Shown: piece by piece, positions 6,480-14,794 of the stretch | How the letters are laid out: each line of letters starts with the position of its first letter | Numbering within the stretch: position 1 is the stretch's first letter | Origin: Lachnoclostridium sp. UBA7122 | Lineage (GTDB): Bacteria > Bacillota > Clostridia > Lachnospirales > Lachnospiraceae | Length of the DNA stretch: 16,670 nucleotides | Reading direction: 5' to 3' | Assembly (NCBI GenBank): GCA_002493085.1 | Contig: DKXQ01000049.1 | Location: forward strand, 1 to 16,670 | The notes under the pieces: generated by a model | The model's input: the letters and a program-made list of their open reading frames with translations, nothing else | What the model was told of the DNA's origin: nothing | Database searches by the model: none | Made by a program: the position numbers and the translations under genes

Positions 6480-6764
6480 TTATGGAAATGGCAGCTCCTC
6501 CTGGCAATACTCTGGACACAAATCGTGTCCCTTGCAAAAAGCACAAATATTTGTAAAAATCCTCTTTACTTCCTCCTCAAACCTCTCCTTCTCCTCTTCT
6601 TTCTGCATCATTTGCCTGCATTTGCATTGGCATGCCATCAAAAGAATTTGCTCACTGCAAACCTCCTCTCCATTTTCTCGCATCCTCTCTTCTGCTCTTT
6701 CAAGCAGCTTGTCCATCTGCCTCCTTTCATCTCCTGTTAAATAATCGTTCAGGTTTTTCCCCAT
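6480..6764 (-). CDS. Small hypothetical protein with C-terminal cysteine cluster
   Basis: This 94-residue product is of unknown function. A charged helical, possibly coiled-coil, region spans residues 10-70 (RRQMDKLLERAEERMREN, KEEEKERFEEEVKRIF). Two cysteine clusters are present, CQCKC and CAFCKGHDLCPEYC, the second resembling a four-cysteine zinc site. The start is ATG at 6764 with AAGGAGG (6774-6780) nine bases upstream. It is the first gene of a two-gene minus-strand unit, and its promoter side faces the 47-bp-period palindrome array at 6921-7170, which may regulate it. Confidence 0.7.
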   Translation of the reverse strand: MGKNLNDYLTGDERRQMDKLLERAEERMRENGEEVCSEQILLMACQCKCRQMMQKEEEKERFEEEVKRIFTNICAFCKGHDLCPEYCQEELPFP

Positions 6765-6920
6765 TATTGAAAACCTCCTTTTCTTTTTTTCCGACAGGGT
6801 TCTTTCCTGTTGGTGAAATCATATTATCACGAATTACGAAAGTTAAAAATTCGAGAAAATTGATTGGAAAAGCATCACATAAAGCTGGAGCATTTTAAAA
6901 CATGCAATCTTGAAATTAGT

Positions 6921-7170
6921 CATCACCTATACTTGAAAAGCAAATGATATTTCTTTTCAAATTATACATCAGGTATAGATGAAACTGATAAAATCTGCCA
7001 AACTAAAAATAGTCATCACATATACCTGAAACCTAAATGATACATTGTCCAAAAAATGTGTATCAGCTATAGACGATGCTCAAATTACAAATAGAAATCA
7101 AAATGACATCAGCTATATATGATACAAAATCAATTCAGAAATGCCCAACATAAATCACAGTTATAGCTGA
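6921..7170. repeat. Six degenerate 16-bp palindromes at a 46-48 bp period
   Basis: Copies centred on a TATA core start at 6921, 6967, 7014, 7061, 7107 and 7155 (start-to-start 46, 47, 47, 46 and 48). The consensus is CATCAGSTATASCTGA (S = G or C), itself an imperfect palindrome. Copies include CATCACCTATACTTGA, CATCAGGTATAGATGA, CATCACATATACCTGA and CATCAGCTATATATGA; the last copy is conserved only over its right 13 bases. The spacers of about 31 bp are unrelated. The period equals about 4.5 helical turns. This looks like an iteron-type protein-binding array (replication, partition, transposition or transcription control). No binding protein can be assigned. Confidence 0.7.
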
Positions 7171-7671
7171 AATTTTTATGATGCCACTTCCTTAATACCA
7201 GATATTTTCAGCAAACAACTACTATTTTTTGGTATCTTCGTTACAATTAGCAGTCTGATATTCTGAAATCATTTTTTTATCCCATTTATCAACTGAATTT
7301 TCATATAATTTCAATCATAAACAGTATTTTCTGCTTGATTTTGCTTCATTTACAAAGTATATAGGATATTAACAAAGATATTTCCCATACCAAAAAGTTA
7401 AAAGTACAGGGGCAAAACTACAGAATCCTTTTAATTTAATAAAAATCTTCACAAAAAATTTAATTATGAGTCTGTTATATCTGATGTATATATCTCTCAT
7501 ATTCAGTTCTGATATAAAATGTGTAGAACTTATTACACAATTTTTAGAAGCTGTATTAATATTTGTCAATCTGCTGGTTATTTTATATTTTCTTTAGACT
7601 TTTTTTAGAATTATTTTCTATTTTCTCGTTCCACACAGACAAAAAACATTCATTTTATCTATGAAAAAATT
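7171..7671. other. AT-rich non-coding stretch
   Basis: No supported gene is seen. The short minus-strand frame around 7369-7569 has no ribosome binding site and low-complexity composition. A weak plus-strand promoter (TTGTCA at 7563-7568 with TATTTT 17 bases later) could start the structured RNA downstream. A separated inverted pair, AATACCA near 7195 and TTTGGTAT near 7228, resembles the operator-like repeat before tnsA at 14469-14498. Confidence 0.4.
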
Positions 7672-8236
7672 ATATGCCCAGCTGGTGGGGATGCAAAAGC
7701 AATAACACTGGCTGTTGCCTCAGTACACAACTAGAGGAGGGTATATGCTGGTACTTACTATATCAACATATATACACAGTTGACGATACTGTATAAATAT
7801 GGTGGTCTGGTGCAGCCCATTCAAAGAATGCACTCGGTTTTACATAGCTGCTGGTTCTGTATATGTAAATGACGACAGGGGTTAAAAGCGGAAGAAAGAC
7901 CTCAATAAGCCTAACCCAATATATTAATATATTGGTACATTGGTTAAAACTATCCCGCGGGGGAATTCGGTCTGCACCTATGGTAATACAGTGCAGGGGG
8001 ACACACAGATTTGGGGAAACCCATTCGCAGGTGGAAGTGAATAAGGCCGTTTAGTGCCTGCAGAAAGTGTGTTGTGTGGAATCTGGTTTTTGCCAGATAA
8101 AACACAAAGGACAGAACAACGACACGGATACCCAAAACCTATACGGGCAGTCGTTGGGCAGACTTCTTTTTTCGCTTCGGCGGGGGAAGTCTGCCCCGAG
8201 CCATTTCCCTTCCCTGCCAGGCAGTCTTAAAAACCT
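7672..8236 (+). ncRNA. Large structured non-coding RNA, about 560 nt or more
   Basis: This tract is markedly richer in G and C than its flanks, carries no credible coding frame, and is full of complementary segments. A closing helix pairs 7682-7690 (CTGGTGGGG) with 8212-8220 (CCCTGCCAG), all nine positions pairing with two wobbles. Internal helices include 7707-7712/7717-7724, 7879-7884/7912-7917 (GGGTTA/TAACCC), the 20-bp palindrome at 7916-7935, 7972-7977/7991-7996 (CTGCAC/GTGCAG), GGG-GAAA-CCC at 8013-8022, 8072-8077/8102-8107 enclosing 8081-8086/8093-8098, 8117-8123/8150-8156 (CAACGAC/GTCGTTG), and 8156-8166/8186-8196 (11 bp) capped by C(UUCG)G. The UUCG and GNRA loops fix the plus strand. 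Size, complexity and mobile context resemble the giant ornate RNAs (ROOL, GOLLD), but I cannot confirm membership. Ends are approximate. Confidence 0.72.
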
Positions 8237-9002
8237 TTTTTCTGCTTCTGACTTTAGACAAGACATTCTAAATTATAAAACAGTATACTTCCATGGATAT
8301 TAATGAATATACAGTTCTCATTCCAGTTTCCATCTTAAAATCTTAGGTACATAACATTCCATGCTTACAGTATTCTCTTGATACACCAAATAGAATATAA
8401 CCTTTAAGAAGAAATAAATTGTTTCGCTCCTGATTACCAAGATAGAAAACTGTGGTGTTAAGAAATTCAGGGATACCCAGCAAAACCTCTGATTAGGATA
8501 TTGAATATATCACTGTAATCTCATCTGCCCCAGCAACAATGTAAGTTTTTAGATATAAAAGCCCCTGCTGTCAACTATTCACAATTCATTATACTTAGCA
8601 GCAGGCATGACTTTCTAAACTGCAGTGTAATTATAGATTTGTTAAGATATACAACACAAGAATTGGATACAAGATAAATAACTATTCTGTCAGACACATT
8701 AGATATACACAAGAACAGTATCTTTTTATGTGGCACTTACAAATAGCAACAGAATTTTTCATCCTTGGAACTTCAGGAATCCAGACAAGCAGACATCTTA
8801 CAGACAGTAATATGAATTTCTATATTTGAAACCCCCTGCTGACCACAAACTGAAATCATTTATACTTCCATATATATAAAATAAACTGCTTCGTTTTTAG
8901 ACATAATACAAGAAAACCCCTGGCACAACAGAAACATTTAATGCTTCTGCTTTGGCAGGGTAAATTTCTATATACATACTATTTTATACCAATATATTAC
9001 AA
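8237..9002. other. Non-coding stretch with one stable hairpin
   Basis: No gene is supported on either strand. CCTGCTG (8564-8570) pairs with CAGCAGG (8599-8605) over a 28-base AT-rich loop. The same CCCCTGCTG string recurs at 8833-8841. A run of T at 8235-8241 (AAACCTTTTTT) may be where the upstream RNA ends. The rest looks like decayed or regulatory sequence. Confidence 0.4.
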
Positions 9003-9410
9003 CTACATTACAGCATCAAAGATATCCTTCTTTCTTAAATCGGATATACAGAACTTCATCTGGTAAAATTTTGCAAAGTGAAGAACTCTTTTTGTAATAA
9101 GGGACATGTACATGTCATAACCATAATTACAGTCTGCATCCTCAAACCATACCTCCTTCCTTCCAGGTAATATAGCAACTGACATCCATGCAACTAATGG
9201 AGCATTCGTGTGATTCTGCATATCATATAAACCATTAGGGAAATCAACTGCTCCACCGACAGGATCATATATCTTGATAAACCCCTTCTCAAGCCTGTCC
9301 TCAATTAAGATAATGTCATTACACTCCAGATGACAGTCAGCAATCCTTTCATGCCACTGGTCATCATTCAGTACCTCCTTATTTTTTTGTATATAACTAT
9401 AATCCAGCAT
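9003..9410 (-). CDS. Hypothetical protein, 135 residues
   Basis: I do not recognise this soluble acidic protein. It begins MLDYSYIQKNKEVLNDDQW and contains IILIEDRLEKGFIKIYDPVG, a DFPNGLYDMQNHTNAPLVAW segment and EVWFEDADCNYGYDMY. No membrane segment or signal peptide is seen. The frame is open further upstream, but the start at 9410 is chosen because AAGGGG (9421-9426) lies ten bases before it. It stands downstream of tniQ on the same strand with a 209-base gap, so it probably has its own promoter; a 12-bp palindrome lies 30 bases upstream of its start. Confidence 0.7.
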   Translation of the reverse strand: MLDYSYIQKNKEVLNDDQWHERIADCHLECNDIILIEDRLEKGFIKIYDPVGGAVDFPNGLYDMQNHTNAPLVAWMSVAILPGRKEVWFEDADCNYGYDMYMSLITKRVLHFAKFYQMKFCISDLRKKDIFDAVM

Positions 9411-9439
9411 TATACACACTCCCCTTTCATTAAAGATGT

Positions 9440-9451
9440 TTCTGTACAGAA
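9440..9451. promoter_or_regulatory. 12-bp palindrome before the 9003-9410 gene
   Basis: TTCTGTACAGAA is a perfect palindrome located 29 bases upstream of the ATG at 9410 on the minus strand. It is a possible operator. No matching regulator was identified. Confidence 0.3.
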
Positions 9452-9619
9452 CAATTTTCAATACAATGCTCTTGATTATATTTTATCAAATGAAAATGCA
9501 ATTTAATTTTGGCAAAAATAGAATAGTTTACATCATCCTTCCTCCACTTGGCTTACTATTAATTTGTTCTGGTATCTGTAATCCCTATCCTAAACAGACA
9601 CATTCATTATGTTTGTAAT

Positions 9620-10996
9620 TCAATTATCCTCTTCCAAATTTGTATCATTTTCTGGTTCAATTAATGACTTGATTGCATCTGTAGTAATTTTATCTGCATA
9701 CTGGTCTAACAGTGGTATAATGATATCTGCATTTTTCTTTTTGACTCCTGAAATTTTTCGGATATCACACCAAAAAACTGGCTTATCCACCTTATCAGCC
9801 TTAACTTTTTTATATGCCCATACCAATCTTCTAGCCCAGTTTTGTGCATAAGATTCTTTATACTTGCTAAGTACCCTACAACACTTGGGCATATTATCCA
9901 GCCTGTGGTTTGCTAATCCTGCATATTTATATATTAATCTTTCAGAAACCCTCTCTGGTCTTCCTGTATCATTGATGTTTCCATAATAAATATCATGGGC
10001 AACTTTCTCTAATATTGGTGCCATCTCTTCATCATACTGGTTCCAGCCCTCTGGTGTTTCTTCTTTTGAACCTCTGTTACCTTCTCTCTTTAAAATCAGT
10101 TCTTCTGATAAAGAGGGATGTAACAGATTATCAATAGAAATCCCCAGATAGAATGCTATTTGACACACTACAGAAAAATCAGACCTGTTTCCTGATAATG
10201 TCCTTTGAATCTGGTACACACTGGCAATCTCATTCAAACCAATCTCCCTGTAATATTTCTGTATGTCATCTGCAAGCATTTTTGTATTTCTTGTTCTTCC
10301 AGTAGAAGACATATATTTTGTTCTTTCCATTCCATAATAAAGAATATCATTGATTGCTGTATCATTCTCAAAATTCATAGGAGTTTCAAAGATTTCTTCC
10401 ATATAAGATGCAAATTCTATTTCCAATGAATTTACATCATATTTAACCATAGCATCCTGCACGACAGTTTCAGCAGGATCAAGTGTAAATGACTGTTCAC
10501 TTTTCGCAAGAATTGTTGACTTTGCAAGCCGACACTCGTGTCTGGTACACACATTCATATTTCGGATTTGGTGATTCCTATGCCAATATGTTTCACCATA
10601 CTGTTTTCTATCCTCTGATGCACATACAGGACAGTATTTTAGATATTGGTCTCCTTCATTTCTTGGCAATATAGAAAATAAATGGTGTGCATCACAAAAA
10701 TCATTGCCTAAACGATACAGTGCATCTTTCTTATTTGCACATTCAATGAATCGTGCATATTGTGGGAACATGGTATGCTCCAGAATCAGTTCATCTATTT
10801 GATACATGTTTTTAATTACCTGTTCCATTTCTGGATTCAAATGGCCTAAAAACTCTTTGCTGGGATTATTATGCCTGTTGTACAATATATCTTCTAAGGC
10901 CATTCTGTTAGTTGGATACCCTGAATGTACATAATATCTACAGAACCAGCTGTATACCAGTTCATCCGGATAAATAACTGGCATAAATCCTGTCAT
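9620..10996 (-). CDS. tniQ: TniQ/TnsD-family target-selection protein
   Basis: The 458-residue protein has the N-terminal TniQ signature (PVIYPDELVYSWFCRYYVHSG) and the family zinc finger: C122 and C125 (YCPVC), the W138HRNHQ stretch, then C150 and H153 (CTRHECRL). The C-terminal half carries predicted helix-turn-helix-like segments (IGLNEIASVYQIQRTLSGNR; VCQIAFYLGISIDNLL). TniQ/TnsD proteins choose the target and recruit the TnsC ATPase. The length lies between short TniQ (about 400) and E. coli TnsD (508), suggesting direct DNA recognition of an attachment site rather than partnership with Cascade or Cas12k. The start overlaps the tnsC stop (ATGA), with GGAGG just upstream, indicating translational coupling. 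Confidence 0.93.
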   Translation of the reverse strand: MTGFMPVIYPDELVYSWFCRYYVHSGYPTNRMALEDILYNRHNNPSKEFLGHLNPEMEQVIKNMYQIDELILEHTMFPQYARFIECANKKDALYRLGNDFCDAHHLFSILPRNEGDQYLKYCPVCASEDRKQYGETYWHRNHQIRNMNVCTRHECRLAKSTILAKSEQSFTLDPAETVVQDAMVKYDVNSLEIEFASYMEEIFETPMNFENDTAINDILYYGMERTKYMSSTGRTRNTKMLADDIQKYYREIGLNEIASVYQIQRTLSGNRSDFSVVCQIAFYLGISIDNLLHPSLSEELILKREGNRGSKEETPEGWNQYDEEMAPILEKVAHDIYYGNINDTGRPERVSERLIYKYAGLANHRLDNMPKCCRVLSKYKESYAQNWARRLVWAYKKVKADKVDKPVFWCDIRKISGVKKKNADIIIPLLDQYADKITTDAIKSLIEPENDTNLEEDN

Positions 10997-12216
10997 ACAG
11001 CCACCTCCATGACTGGTATATGCCTGCCCAGTACTTCAACAATATCCTCTCCCTGTTTCTTTGCAGATACAATCAGTGACTCAATATCAATCTGCACTGT
11101 TTCTGTTGGAATTGTCTTTTCCATGGCTCTGTCAGGCTGCTTTGGCTGTGCTGCATACTTTTTATCTATTTTTATATTTGGTGAAATATAAGGATGCAGC
11201 ATCTTCATTCTTTTGTCATATGCAGCATTAAGGGAAACTATGTCCAGTTTCTCCCTGCCATCCAGGACAGAGATTTCCTGTGCACTGTAGATAAGTGCTG
11301 TGACAGTGCCTGGGATTGCCCCACTATGTTCATACAGCCATTCTATGATTCCATCTGTAAGTTCTGTCTTATTCTTAGTATACTGGTACGAAAACACTGT
11401 CTGGCAGAATTCCTTAAAATGCACATCATACATCATTGGGCCATACTGCAGCCCTGCCATCCTCCTCGCCATCTGTGGGTTCTGTTCAAAAAATGGCACA
11501 CATTCTGGAGTGCCACACATTAAAACACAGATATTTGATGAATTTATTAACTGCAGTATCATCCTGTACAGCTGGGTTCCACTTTTATTTTCAATTATCA
11601 TCTGGATTTCATCAATAACAAGAACCCCTATATGGATATTAGCCAGGTTGCAGACCATCTGCATGACCTGTTCTGCATTGATTGACCTTTTTAATGATTT
11701 CTGGTAATAGTCTGTGCCAAGGCACTCATCCAGCTTTGCAAGTATCTGTGAACACAGGCTTCTGAAACTGCAATTAAAGGGACAGCTTACCTCAAGTACA
11801 GGAACCAGTTTCCGATAAGGCAGGTTTGTTTCAATGGTCCCTCCACAAAGACTTGATGCAGCCTGTAAACAGCTTGTCTTGCCAATCCCTGATACACCTA
11901 TGCAGGTTGCTGATGTCATTCCTGTTGCTACCCCTTTATACTCATTTCCTCTTTTTGCAGAATTCAGCAGCCTTACTGATTCAGCAGTTCCTTTTCTTTG
12001 CATTGATATGGAAACCATGGAATATAATTTATGATAAATCTCATATGCCATATCATTTGGTATGAATATTTTGTAGATATCAGAAAGTTTTAAAAGCCTT
12101 GCCCCTGCATCCAGTTCCCTGAAAGCTTCATTATATTCTGGAAGGACTTCCAGTGCTGTTTTAAGTTCATCCCCAAACAACATTTTTGGTAACATTTCTG
12201 AAAAATCAGTTGTCAT
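10993..12216 (-). CDS. tnsC: TnsC/TniB-family AAA+ transposition ATPase
   Basis: This 407-residue AAA+ regulator links target-selection protein to transposase. Walker A is GVSGIGKT (107-114), Walker B is VLVIDE (198-203), and a sensor-1 strand is CVLMCGTPE (230-238). The N-terminal 100 residues and the C-terminal tail (QIDIESLIVSAKKQ) are likely the TnsB/TniQ contact regions, as in Tn7 TnsC (family knowledge). An in-frame TTG at 12237 contains the ribosome binding site itself, so ATG at 12216, nine bases after AAGGAGG, is preferred. The start overlaps the end of tnsB by 11 bases and the end overlaps tniQ by 4. Confidence 0.93.
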   Translation of the reverse strand: MTTDFSEMLPKMLFGDELKTALEVLPEYNEAFRELDAGARLLKLSDIYKIFIPNDMAYEIYHKLYSMVSISMQRKGTAESVRLLNSAKRGNEYKGVATGMTSATCIGVSGIGKTSCLQAASSLCGGTIETNLPYRKLVPVLEVSCPFNCSFRSLCSQILAKLDECLGTDYYQKSLKRSINAEQVMQMVCNLANIHIGVLVIDEIQMIIENKSGTQLYRMILQLINSSNICVLMCGTPECVPFFEQNPQMARRMAGLQYGPMMYDVHFKEFCQTVFSYQYTKNKTELTDGIIEWLYEHSGAIPGTVTALIYSAQEISVLDGREKLDIVSLNAAYDKRMKMLHPYISPNIKIDKKYAAQPKQPDRAMEKTIPTETVQIDIESLIVSAKKQGEDIVEVLGRHIPVMEVAV

Positions 12217-14059
12217 GTAATCCTGCCTCCTTTGCAAAATTAATATGTCTCCTCTTCCTTTCTTCTTCCCTTGTTTCCCTGATATTTTTCACATCTGGAC
12301 TGGTTTCTGTCACTGCATTGTGCTTAATGGTTTGTATGTGCGACACAAGGTCTATCTCAGACTGGATGCTGTGGCACTGCTCCTTTTCAATAATTCCCTT
12401 TTGTTTCTCTTTCATATCCAGTACAGCCTCCAAGTCCTTGTTCTGATATCTTGATTCTATTAAATCAAACCTTGTGTATTCCCCACCTTCATACATCCAT
12501 ACACATGATACATCAGTCCTGTCATATGCTACTGTGACTTTTCCACCTTTTAAGCACCTTTCAAAGAAACCTTCAGTGAAATACCTGAGACCATTTACTT
12601 TTAACCCAAATCTTGAAAAACTGCCATCTGTCCTTGGCAGAAGAGTAAGTATAATCTGTTCCTTTGTAACATCCTGCAACACATTGCATCCCCTTAAATT
12701 TTCTATACCATATTTCCATATACAATTGCTGTATGGTTTTACATTCAGCTCCAGCATTTCTTCGGTAAAAGGAAAATTTTTGATAATGTGCTTGCTGTTA
12801 TAGTGGATGATACACCGAAGCAGGATTGTTTCAAACTCTTTCAAAGTCAGGCAGCTTTTCTCCTTGTAATCTCCAAAATAAGAACCTCTTTTTAAATATT
12901 CTTCTGCAACTACACCTGCACCTTTCAGATATGGTTTGAAGAAATTTTGTATAATATCAAAGAACTTCTCTACAACCCCTTTTGCATCAGCCCTGTATGC
13001 TTCCAGATTGATAATCTTCACACCAAGCTCTGCAATCTGTCCATAAGTATTGCCTGCATAATCACTTCCCCTGTCAGTGACAATGCAACCAGGAAGGCCA
13101 CAAGGCCATTCCTCTTCTGTAATTTCAATTCCAAACTTGTGACAATGTTCTTTCTTATTAGTGACAACATTTATCATCAGTGACTGTAAACTGTATTCAC
13201 CACCTTCCCATCCAAGGCTGTATCCAAGACACAGATAGGAATATCCATCAAGTAATGCAGTCATTACTGGCCTTCCCACAACCTTGGTTCTGTCATCCGA
13301 TACAATATATAAATCTACAATAGTACTGTCTGCCATGCCAACTCCTGGTGCTGCTGCAAATGCCTGTACATTGTCTCCAACAAGTACTCTATGGTTTCTC
13401 ATAAAACCTGTTTTACCTTCTCGTGAAATATAATAACTCATGTGTTTTTTGTTTTTGGAATACCAATATCTAAACTGGTTGAAAGATGGATACTCTTCTT
13501 CCAGTACTCCTTCAGCATTTGTATATTTTTCTTTCAACATCAGTTTATATGCTGTATTCAAACTGTTTTTCTTCCTGCTGTAAACATACTTGTTAACTGC
13601 CCATCGAATATTTTTCTCATCTTCTGTCATAGGTTTTTCTTTTGTAGTCCTGTGTTTTCGCACCAGTGCAGATATAGAATTATATGTCAGGTACATTTTC
13701 AGATAATTCCTGACTGTCTGTTTTGTGATGCCATGTTCCTTTGCTGTATTCTCTATCATCTGTGCCCGAATTTTTTCATCTTCAAGGCATCCAAGGACAG
13801 GGGCTATAATAGTATACCTCTGTCTTGCAGTATTCCTTTCTCTGGATTCCATTTTTTCCTCTGGTACAATCTTCATGCCATGCAACTCCAGTAATTCACC
13901 CTCTGTACAAGAAATGTAATTTTCAAATTCAGATATCCTGCACCACTTTGGCATAAATCCTTTTACTCCCAAGCATGGAATATACAAAACCTCATCTCCA
14001 TTTCCTGCCAGTATCCTTACAATATGGTTATCTTTCTTTAACAGTTCATTTTTTAGCAT
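12206..14059 (-). CDS. tnsB: TnsB/TniA-family DDE transposase
   Basis: This 617-residue transposase cuts the 3' ends and performs strand transfer. An N-terminal helix-turn-helix (AKEHGITKQTVRNYLKMYL, about 106-124) precedes the rve-type catalytic core. The triad is D244 (MADSTIVDLYIV), D329 (IVTDRGSDY) and E364 (KGVVEKFF), with 34 residues between the last two. A beta-barrel domain follows, then a lysine/glutamate-rich C-terminal tail (EKQKGIIEKEQ ... REEERKRRHINFAKEAGLHDN), the part that contacts TnsC in relatives. In MuA the equivalent tail is also recognised by ClpX. TGGAGG (14070-14075) serves either ATG at 14059 or TTG at 14062. It overlaps tnsA by 14 bases. Confidence 0.95.
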   Translation of the reverse strand: MLKNELLKKDNHIVRILAGNGDEVLYIPCLGVKGFMPKWCRISEFENYISCTEGELLELHGMKIVPEEKMESRERNTARQRYTIIAPVLGCLEDEKIRAQMIENTAKEHGITKQTVRNYLKMYLTYNSISALVRKHRTTKEKPMTEDEKNIRWAVNKYVYSRKKNSLNTAYKLMLKEKYTNAEGVLEEEYPSFNQFRYWYSKNKKHMSYYISREGKTGFMRNHRVLVGDNVQAFAAAPGVGMADSTIVDLYIVSDDRTKVVGRPVMTALLDGYSYLCLGYSLGWEGGEYSLQSLMINVVTNKKEHCHKFGIEITEEEWPCGLPGCIVTDRGSDYAGNTYGQIAELGVKIINLEAYRADAKGVVEKFFDIIQNFFKPYLKGAGVVAEEYLKRGSYFGDYKEKSCLTLKEFETILLRCIIHYNSKHIIKNFPFTEEMLELNVKPYSNCIWKYGIENLRGCNVLQDVTKEQIILTLLPRTDGSFSRFGLKVNGLRYFTEGFFERCLKGGKVTVAYDRTDVSCVWMYEGGEYTRFDLIESRYQNKDLEAVLDMKEKQKGIIEKEQCHSIQSEIDLVSHIQTIKHNAVTETSPDVKNIRETREEERKRRHINFAKEAGLHDN

Positions 14060-14390
14060 CAACTACCAGCCTCCAGTCATCTTGTTTCACTCCATGTTTT
14101 AACCAGTATTCCCTGCTCTGCTGTAACAGTCTTGCATGGGATGGTCTCTTTAACAGATTTCTGTAACAACATTCATAAACTACGATAGTATCATTTTCCA
14201 TGGTACATACAATGTCAGATGTATATTCAGTTCCATCCATAGGAACATTACACCTGATTTCCTTAACATCTTCATCTTCCGAAAGGATATCCACCATTCG
14301 GCTCTGCAGTGCATCATAAGTCTTACAGACACCTTCACATTTAGGGATACTCCTCTTCTCACATCTTCCCTTATAATTATTTTTTCTCAT
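14046..14390 (-). CDS. tnsA: Minimal TnsA-like protein with altered catalytic residues
   Basis: The 114-residue protein occupies the tnsA slot and aligns with the TnsA nuclease (PD-(D/E)xK) domain. YDALQSRMVDILSEDEDVKE matches the helix that carries the first acidic residue. YTSDIVCTMENDTIVVYECC matches the D ... E/QxK strands. SREYWLKHGVKQDDWRLVVD matches the closing RxYW ... W-x-I-V segment. The central Asp is kept, but the helix Glu is Gln (ALQ), and the E/QxK Lys is Cys (ECC). E. coli TnsA has 273 residues and a C-terminal TnsC-binding domain that is absent here. The 5'-strand nuclease is therefore probably inactive, although the protein may still be structural. The start is ATG at 14390, five bases after GGGGG (14396-14400). 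Family assignment rests on pattern and context. Confidence 0.75.
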   Translation of the reverse strand: MRKNNYKGRCEKRSIPKCEGVCKTYDALQSRMVDILSEDEDVKEIRCNVPMDGTEYTSDIVCTMENDTIVVYECCYRNLLKRPSHARLLQQSREYWLKHGVKQDDWRLVVDAKK

Positions 14391-14468
14391 GAAAGCCCCC
14401 TTTCCTTCCCTGTTGGTTTTTAATTAAGTTTCAAAAAACATAGAAGAAAACACAAATCTTCCTGCCAG

Positions 14469-14498
14469 TTTGGTATTTCTGCCTTTTCTAATACCAAA
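14469..14498. promoter_or_regulatory. Perfect 9-bp inverted repeat upstream of tnsA operon
   Basis: TTTGGTATT (14469-14477) and AATACCAAA (14490-14498) are exactly complementary with a 12-base spacer, 79 bases upstream of the tnsA start. It is likely an operator or promoter-overlapping regulatory site for the tns operon. It could also be a weak hairpin. Confidence 0.55.
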
Positions 14499-14794
14499 AG
14501 CTTTAAGCAAAAAGTTCTCCATAGTATTCCAGTCAGCTTTCTGTGCCTTTATAATGCCATATTAAAAAATCCTTTATATTTTGCAAAAATAACTTTTTGC
14601 CATACAAAACAGTGTATAGTTCATTCTTCATATCAATCAATACTGCCTTCAAATTCAGTCTTTAGATTGTATACTGCAGGCCTTCCAGAGACCATACCAG
14701 CCAAATCCGAAAAATAATTAAATGCACTGGTTTGGTTATTATATCTATGCTAAAATAGCTGTATATTCTTATTTTTACATAGGAGGTTCATAAA
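14499..14794. other. Divergent intergenic region between tnsA and cargo gene
   Basis: No gene is supported. A perfect 7-bp hairpin GCAAAAA-TAAC-TTTTTGC lies at 14583-14600. AGGAGG at 14781-14786 is the ribosome binding site of the next gene. Promoters for both directions must lie in this region; TATGCT at about 14747 with TGCACT 17 bases earlier is a weak plus-strand candidate. Confidence 0.4.

Larger units (their letters stand above)
9620..14390 (-). mobile_element. Transposition module of a Tn7/Tn5053-like transposon
   Basis: Four same-strand overlapping genes, tnsA (14390-14046), tnsB (14059-12206), tnsC (12216-10993) and tniQ (10996-9620), form one operon of 4.8 kb. The order is the Tn7 order with a TniQ/TnsD-class targeting protein last. 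No Cas gene or CRISPR array is present, so it is not an evident CRISPR-associated transposon. The gene set plus the resolvase/res at 4308-5095 also recalls Tn5053 (tniA-tniB-tniQ-tniR). The boundaries given are those of the operon, not of the whole element. Confidence 0.9.

Noticed and set aside
6921..7170. CRISPR array
   Set aside because: The period is regular, but repeats are only 16 bp, degenerate and palindromic, there are six copies, and no cas gene is present in the window.
7672..8236. Group II intron, tmRNA or RNase P RNA
   Set aside because: No recognisable domain V or GUGYG start, no tRNA-like acceptor end with CCA, and no RNase P conserved core; fold details do not match.
7869..8303. 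Short frames inside the structured RNA on both strands
   Set aside because: They have no ribosome binding sites, odd composition, and are explained by the RNA helices.
12217..12237. TTG start seven codons upstream for tnsC
   Set aside because: The AAGGAGG ribosome binding site lies within those codons, so translation starts at the ATG at 12216.
9620..14390. CRISPR-associated transposon (type I-F, I-B or V-K)
   Set aside because: No Cas12k, Cascade protein or CRISPR repeat is visible, and TniQ is long, like DNA-reading TnsD.
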